A stretch of DNA of 8,481 nucleotides, taken from contig JAKASN010000054.1 in the NCBI GenBank assembly GCA_021819025.1, positions 1 to 8,481 on the forward strand, given 5' to 3'. The stretch is from Actinomycetes bacterium. Lineage in GTDB: Bacteria; Actinomycetota; Acidimicrobiia; Acidimicrobiales; Acidimicrobiaceae. The position numbers and the translations under genes were made by a program. Positions 5,321-8,481 of this stretch are shown here, in pieces (position 1 is the first letter of the stretch; every line of letters begins with the position of its first letter). The notes below the pieces were generated by a model. The model saw only the letters and a program-made list of their open reading frames with translations, was not told where the DNA came from and did not search any database.

Positions 5321-5541
5321 CTCCGGGTACCAGCCTAAGGCATACAGCCCGACGTGGGCCGTGACGTGGTCGTCGCTGGATTCCACACTGACGGGGTTGG
5401 TTGAATTACTGTGCATCTCTGAGATGCCCTTCTTGTTTGGTAGCTGGCTTGTCTTGCAATAGCAGTTTCCCCTACAGGAAGTGCACCTTCGCGCATTTCG
5501 GACTGACGCTCAGGCGGACAGGCGAATTATCCGGGCTAGGT

Positions 5542-5937
5542 TCAGACGGTAACTACTTTAATCAGTTCTTCGAGACCAGTGAAGTCGTCTGGGTTGCGTG
5601 TATAGAGCGTCAGGTCGTTGGCGTGCGCGATTGCCGCGATCAGTAGATCGGCCATGCGTGATGGGTGCGTTCGGCCGGTGCTGGCAACAGCCGCAACTAC
5701 TTGACCAAAACTACGTGCGGCTGCTGCACCGAAGGGGATAGGTTCGAAGGTCGCCTCCGCTTGCTGAAGGCGACCCTGGCGCCTTGATTGCTCGGTGACC
5801 GTCGATGCCAGAATTGGCCCTGCGGCTAGTTCTGCAAGTGTGATCGCACTAACTGAAATCGCCTTGGGTAGGGCTCGTTGGACCAAAGGGTCATCCCAGT
5901 CGATGACCACTGATGTGTCGAGCAGACCCGTGATCAT
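5542..5937 (-). CDS. vapC: VapC-type PIN-domain ribonuclease toxin
   Basis: 131 residues with a complete PIN active site: D7 in the opening GLLDTSVVIDW, E36 in TLAELAAG, D97 in SRMADLLIAAIAH, and D117/D118 in the closing LYTRNPDDF. These acids bind Mg or Mn ions for RNA cleavage; VapC toxins often cut initiator tRNA, other tRNAs or 23S rRNA, and the target here is unknown. Length is standard. The ATG at 5935-5937 abuts the antitoxin stop (TAGATG), so translation is coupled. No lesion is seen. Downstream (5312-5541) there is no clear terminator. Confidence 0.95.
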   Translation of the reverse strand: MITGLLDTSVVIDWDDPLVQRALPKAISVSAITLAELAAGPILASTVTEQSRRQGRLQQAEATFEPIPFGAAAARSFGQVVAAVASTGRTHPSRMADLLIAAIAHANDLTLYTRNPDDFTGLEELIKVVTV

Positions 5938-6186
5938 CTAGAACTCTTGGTCAACGAAGTTGTCGAGGTCGGCTCGAAAACCCTTTGCGTCAATGCGCGG
6001 CCTGGTCTCGACGAAATCAGCGATGGCGGATTTCGGAACCACTGTTCGCCGTGGTGCGAAAAGAGGGCGCAATTCGGCCACCGGAACTCCATTACGGGTC
6101 ACCACGAAACTTTCCCCAGCGACGACCTCGTCGATTACTTTGGCGTTCTCGTTGCGCAGTTCACGTTGGGCGATAGTTTTGGTCAT
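5938..6186 (-). CDS. vapB: Phd/YefM-type antitoxin VapB
   Basis: 82 residues from ATG 6184-6186. The Phd/YefM pattern is clear: MTKTIAQRELRNENAKVIDE (N-terminal dimer and DNA-binding part), then GESFVVTRNGVPVAELRPL (the conserved F-x-V-T-x-N-G-x-P-V-A-x-L). A flexible tail, TRPRIDAKGFRADLDNFVDQ, should occupy the VapC active site. The frame is open to 6243, but the start at 6186 is chosen because the family begins M-x-x-I/T-x-x-R-E-L-R-N and because a TGnTACGCT box lies 6 nt before this ATG. It is leaderless with no Shine-Dalgarno. It is directly followed by vapC with no gap. Confidence 0.93.
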   Translation of the reverse strand: MTKTIAQRELRNENAKVIDEVVAGESFVVTRNGVPVAELRPLFAPRRTVVPKSAIADFVETRPRIDAKGFRADLDNFVDQEF

Positions 6187-6192
6187 GAAAGT

Positions 6193-6223
6193 AGCGTAGC
6201 AGAATGTGCGACGCAGTGCTACG
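6193..6223 (-). promoter_or_regulatory. promoter and inverted repeat of vapBC
   Basis: Minus strand extended -10 TGC-TACGCT (hexamer 6193-6198), placing transcription start on the vapB ATG. The 7-bp perfect inverted repeat CGTAGCA (6195-6201)/TGCTACG (6217-6223), with a 15-nt spacer, overlaps the -10 and is a good candidate operator for VapB. No clear -35 is present. Confidence 0.55.
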
Positions 6224-6375
6224 AAGATGGTCCCTCGCTTCAATTCAACTTCACGGATTCTGACCGTCGTACTGAAAGTGTTTTGAAGAGAGTGTATTTA
6301 GCGGATCCTTTGTCACACCAGCGGACGATCAGGAGCTTCCACGGCGAGGCCCTGGTTCTTATGGTGTCGGTCAAG

Positions 6376-6418
6376 GTCCACCAAGGTATCCGAATGAAGA
6401 CCCTGCATCACAACGGTG
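6376..6418 (-). repeat. 43-nt diverged direct repeat, copy B (partner 5278-5320)
   Basis: It matches copy A at 32 of 43 positions and has the same orientation. It lies inside a 53-codon minus-strand frame (6313-6474) that is otherwise unrecognised. Copies A and B bracket the vapBC module. About 190 bases from here to vapB hold no other supported feature. Confidence 0.5.
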
Positions 6419-6704
6419 TCAGAGTTCCACCTCGGCCCCGGCAGGACCACTGAGTTCTGTTGGACTTTCGACATTCCAGATGCTCGACTTCTTGTAGCTC
6501 GTCATGATGAGGATTCTTATGGCGCATTTTGTCAGGATGTGGCACGGGTCTCAGATCGAGACCATCCATGTGGTCAAAGTTTGACGGGTTGCATGCGTAG
6601 AGCAGAAGGCCATTCGATAGTGCGATGGCAGCAATCATCGCGTCATAAGCCCGCGCTCGAGTGTTTCGCCCCGCACGGTGCAGCGACGCCGCGACCCGGC
6701 CCAT
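6408..6704 (-). pseudogene. C-terminal remnant of a second VapC (PIN) toxin
   Basis: Residues 1-57 of this frame match the last third of a PIN toxin: GRVAASLHRAGRNTRARAYD, then AMIAAIALSNGLLLYACNPSNF and GLDLRPVPHP. The counterpart of D97 of the intact VapC survives (D21). The last acid is gone, since NPSNF replaces NPDDF. The front half with the LLDTS motif and the conserved Glu is missing; the frame meets TAG at 6756-6758. After PHP the frame runs on for about 40 unrelated codons, so the natural stop has been lost too. No antitoxin is attached. It ends against a serine recombinase remnant, which suggests a deletion joined them. It cannot be a working nuclease. Confidence 0.75.
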
Positions 6705-6720
6705 TTTACGAGGTTCGTAC

Positions 6721-7275
6721 TCACAGTGTCGTAGCTTGAAGAGTACTAGAGATCCCTATTTTGGTAACTGTTGTAGCCCCATCGGTTTCCTCGTCGGCGG
6801 CACAATAACGGTCGTGGTGGACGTGGTCTGGCACGAGGCCAGAGTGCAGGTGGTCTACGGGTTTGCTGTAAATGACTGTGACGGTCCGCTCAGTGGTCTC
6901 TTCGTCGGCGCCGTTATAGGTTTTGGCGAAGAAGGCTGGTTCGAATAGCCGTCGGTTGCCGTGGCTGGTTTCGCGGTATTGCCGAGCTGGACTGGGTCGC
7001 GTCGACGGCGTTGGTCGGGCTCATTGGTGGGGGCTCGTAGCTCTTCTTGACATCGCTAAGCTGCTCTCGGATCCTCAGGAGCCGACCCGCAATGAGGTCT
7101 TGCTAGGCATTGAGTAGATCGAGCGGCATTGCCCGGCCTAGTTGTCGTCGAGGAGTTCATCGCCCTTGCCCGTCAGGTCGATACGTCGTGGCGCCGTCTC
7201 TTGCCGTTCCGCGGTTGCTGGCATCAGCAAAACATCGGAGTCCCTCAGGAGGAGTTGCTAGAGTTTGGCTTGCAC
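6721..7275 (-). pseudogene. C-terminal remnant of a large serine recombinase
   Basis: There is no long intact frame, but the minus strand in changing frames gives the coiled-coil and C-terminal part of an actinobacterial serine recombinase, in order. At 7275-7150: VQAKL-stop-QLLLRDSDVLL, then LTGKGDELLDDN-stop. From 7129 in another frame: MPLDLLNA-stop-QDLIAGRLLR and IREQLSDVKKSYE (family: A-G-A-I-P-L-D-L-L-K-x-E-Q-D-R-I, with GAG apparently changed to TAG at 7103-7105). From about 7000 in a third frame: ARQYRETSHGNRRLFEPAFF, AKTYNGADEETTERTVTVIY and SKPVDHLHSGLVPDHVHH, ending at TGA 6721-6723 (family: R-R-L-F-N-Q-A-F-F). The catalytic serine domain and zinc ribbon are absent. This was the likely mobility enzyme of the region and is dead. 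Confidence 0.8.
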
Positions 7276-7328
7276 CGGGCGGGGGAGACGAGAGGGAGTG
7301 ACAGGTTTTTTTCGGCACTGGGGTAAAT

Positions 7329-7358
7329 ACTCGGCAGAGGCCGAGTTCTTCCCTTTTT
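7329..7358 (+). terminator. intrinsic terminator-like hairpin
   Basis: Perfect 7-bp stem ACTCGGC/GCCGAGT (7329-7335 with 7340-7346), 4-nt loop AGAG, and T-tract at 7354-7358. Its orientation is +, yet no + strand gene ends before it. It may shield the oxidoreductase from transcription through the remnants. Confidence 0.6.
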
Positions 7359-7663
7359 AAAGACCGTTATGCCGAGCCCGCCCCGCACTCGTGATCTGCT
7401 GTTGCGTCTTTGTTTGGCGTGCTTGGATGGAGCAATCTAGTCTCCGGGATATCGCTGGTATCGGTGTGCTTTGACCTCAGTCTCTGCGCAGGGCCGAAAA
7501 CAATATGAAGCACTCAATTTTCCCCAATGCCCGTTTGCTTTAGCGGTGCCAGGGGCGCTCTGCACGTTGCATTTGGGCCGATTGCGACAGATGTCTTCTC
7601 GCAAAGGCGCCATACTCCCGCAGACTACATCCAGGGGGTTCAGTGATTGTAGGCTGATCGCTT
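7359..7663. other. stretch ahead of the oxidoreductase, nothing supported
   Basis: About 300 bases without a gene. Frames on both strands (7471-7719 +, 7540-7794 -) show no family motif and overlap the oxidoreductase start. TAGGCT (7650-7655), 8 nt before the ATG, is a possible -10 for the oxidoreductase, again nearly leaderless. GGGGGTTCA at 7634-7642 resembles the GGGGGTTCGA sites on the left. Confidence 0.4.
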
Positions 7664-8481
7664 ATGCGAGCAGTTGGAGTCTTCGAATTTGGCGGCTCAG
7701 AAGTTCTCCGGGTGATTAATCTTCCTGACCCGGAGCCTGGCGCGGGAGAAGTCGTCGTTCGCGTACACGCGGCAACTGTCAACCCCACGGACATTATGAC
7801 GCGTAATGGAGCGCGAGCCGAGCTATTGCGCGCGGATGGGGATGGTCCCTACCTAATGGGGATGGAAGCTGCCGGGGAAGTGGCGGCGATTGGCGAAAGC
7901 GCCGATACCGACTTGCGTCGGGGCGACCGCGTCATGGCTATTGTCGTTCCGAAAGGTGCATATGGTGCTTACGCAGAACTAGTAGCCGTACCTGCCGAGT
8001 CGGTGGTGAGAAGTCCGGCGGGGGTTACAGATGCCGAGGCGGCCACTTTGCCCATGAATGGCTTGACAGCCCGCATGGCCCTTGACACTCTCCACCTAAA
8101 GAGAGGCAGCGTTGTCGCCATAACCGGAGCAGCTGGGACTCTAGGCGGATATCTCATCCAACTGGCCAGAGCAGACGGCCTGACCGTGGTGGCCGATGCA
8201 TCCCAAGCCGATGAGGGACTCGTGAAAGGACTGGGGGCCGACTTCGTGGTGCGGCGAGGGGACGATGTGGCGCGCCGGATTCGCCAGGTAATTGTCTCGG
8301 GAGTGGACGGACTGGCCGACGCCGCATTATTGGGAGACAAGGTCATCCCAGCAGTTCGCGACGGTGGCAAAGTGGTGACCCTGCGCGGCTATCGTGGTCC
8401 CGAGGTGCCCGTGCGCGAGATAACCTTTCACCCGATTTTGGTGCGCAACTACTTCAAAGAGCATGAGAAGCTCGACCGCTT
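7664..8481 (+). CDS. zinc-independent MDR oxidoreductase (quinone reductase-like), 3' end outside the window
   Basis: 272 residues are present and the gene continues past the edge; members are usually about 310-340. The N-terminal GroES-like domain shows MRAVGVFEFGGSEVLRV, the linker PDPEPGAGEVVVRVHAATVNPTD (21-43) and MGMEAAGEVAAIG (65-77). The nucleotide domain has AITGAAGTLGGYLIQLA (152-168; family A-x-x-G-x-x-G) and the strand VVADAS (175-180). The cysteines and histidines that bind zinc in alcohol dehydrogenases are absent, which places it with the NADPH:quinone oxidoreductases and enoyl reductases. These are cytosolic enzymes that reduce an activated C=C or quinone with NADPH. ATG 7664 is chosen because it starts the family-typical M-R/K-A-V. 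No Shine-Dalgarno is seen. It appears intact, unlike the remnants before it, and probably marks the return to ordinary chromosome. Confidence 0.93.
   Translation, partial: MRAVGVFEFGGSEVLRVINLPDPEPGAGEVVVRVHAATVNPTDIMTRNGARAELLRADGDGPYLMGMEAAGEVAAIGESADTDLRRGDRVMAIVVPKGAYGAYAELVAVPAESVVRSPAGVTDAEAATLPMNGLTARMALDTLHLKRGSVVAITGAAGTLGGYLIQLARADGLTVVADASQADEGLVKGLGADFVVRRGDDVARRIRQVIVSGVDGLADAALLGDKVIPAVRDGGKVVTLRGYRGPEVPVREITFHPILVRNYFKEHEKLDR

Noticed and set aside
5312..5416. 34-codon minus-strand frame read as a possible transposase N-terminus (VTAHVGLYALG)
   Set aside because: The likeness to transposase starts is faint and short; it is left as a note only.
5947..6453. 168-codon + strand frame
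   Set aside because: It is antisense to vapB and its promoter region; no family likeness.
6313..6474. 53-codon minus-strand frame containing repeat copy B
   Set aside because: No ribosome site, no family and overlap with the VapC remnant; only the repeat part is shared with another locus.
6661..6948. 95-codon + strand frame
   Set aside because: It is the antisense shadow of the serine recombinase remnant, which shows ordered family motifs on the minus strand.
7969..8370. 133-codon minus-strand frame
   Set aside because: It is antisense to the oxidoreductase and is rich in Ser, Thr, Pro and Arg, as shadows of G+C-rich genes are.
1..8481. CRISPR array, rRNA, replication origin or phage structural genes
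   Set aside because: No regularly spaced repeats, no rRNA-like stretch, no DnaA-box or iteron cluster and no structural gene was seen on either strand.

Overview
The window looks like actinobacterial accessory DNA of moderate G+C. The evidence is: ribbon-helix-helix (RHH), Phd and XRE antitoxins of actinobacterial type; a PadR start; an actinobacterial-type transposase tail and serine recombinase; and a recurring layout in which a -10 box sits 6-8 nt ahead of an ATG with no Shine-Dalgarno, as in leaderless mRNAs. The genus cannot be told. The one clearly chromosomal landmark on the left is tRNA-Val(CAC) at 52-125. On the right, a zinc-less MDR oxidoreductase begins at 7664 and runs off the window.

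Layout. 52-251: tRNA-Val and two hairpins. 327-824 (-): a hybrid pseudogene that starts like a PadR regulator and continues as the C-terminal third of a transposase. 1147-1703 (+): RHH antitoxin plus MazF/PemK toxin. 1940-2506 (+): DinB/DUF664-type protein. 2930-3498 (-): RHH antitoxin plus Doc (Fic-fold) toxin, with a palindromic operator over its promoter. 3889-4565 (+): RelE/HigB-type toxin followed by XRE antitoxin. 4835-5310 (-): double helix-turn-helix gene broken by a nonsense codon and a frameshift. 5542-6186 (-): Phd-type VapB plus PIN toxin VapC. 6408-6704 (-): headless remnant of a second VapC. 6721-7275 (-): C-terminal remnant of a large serine recombinase, broken in all three frames. 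7664-8481 (+): start of the oxidoreductase.

Interpretation. Between the tRNA and the oxidoreductase lies about 7 kb of eroded mobile DNA. It carries four apparently intact type II toxin-antitoxin (TA) modules of four toxin folds (MazF, Doc, RelE/HigB, PIN) plus a broken fifth. Every visible mobility gene is dead (transposase tail, recombinase tail, HTH partner), so the modules are candidates for what keeps the segment in the genome. Short repeats sit at module edges: a 22-nt direct repeat flanks mazEF plus the DinB gene, a 43-nt diverged direct repeat flanks vapBC, and a degenerate copy of the tRNA 3' end lies at 3692-3710. These may be scars of module-by-module insertion. That is inference from the sequence and was not tested by any search.
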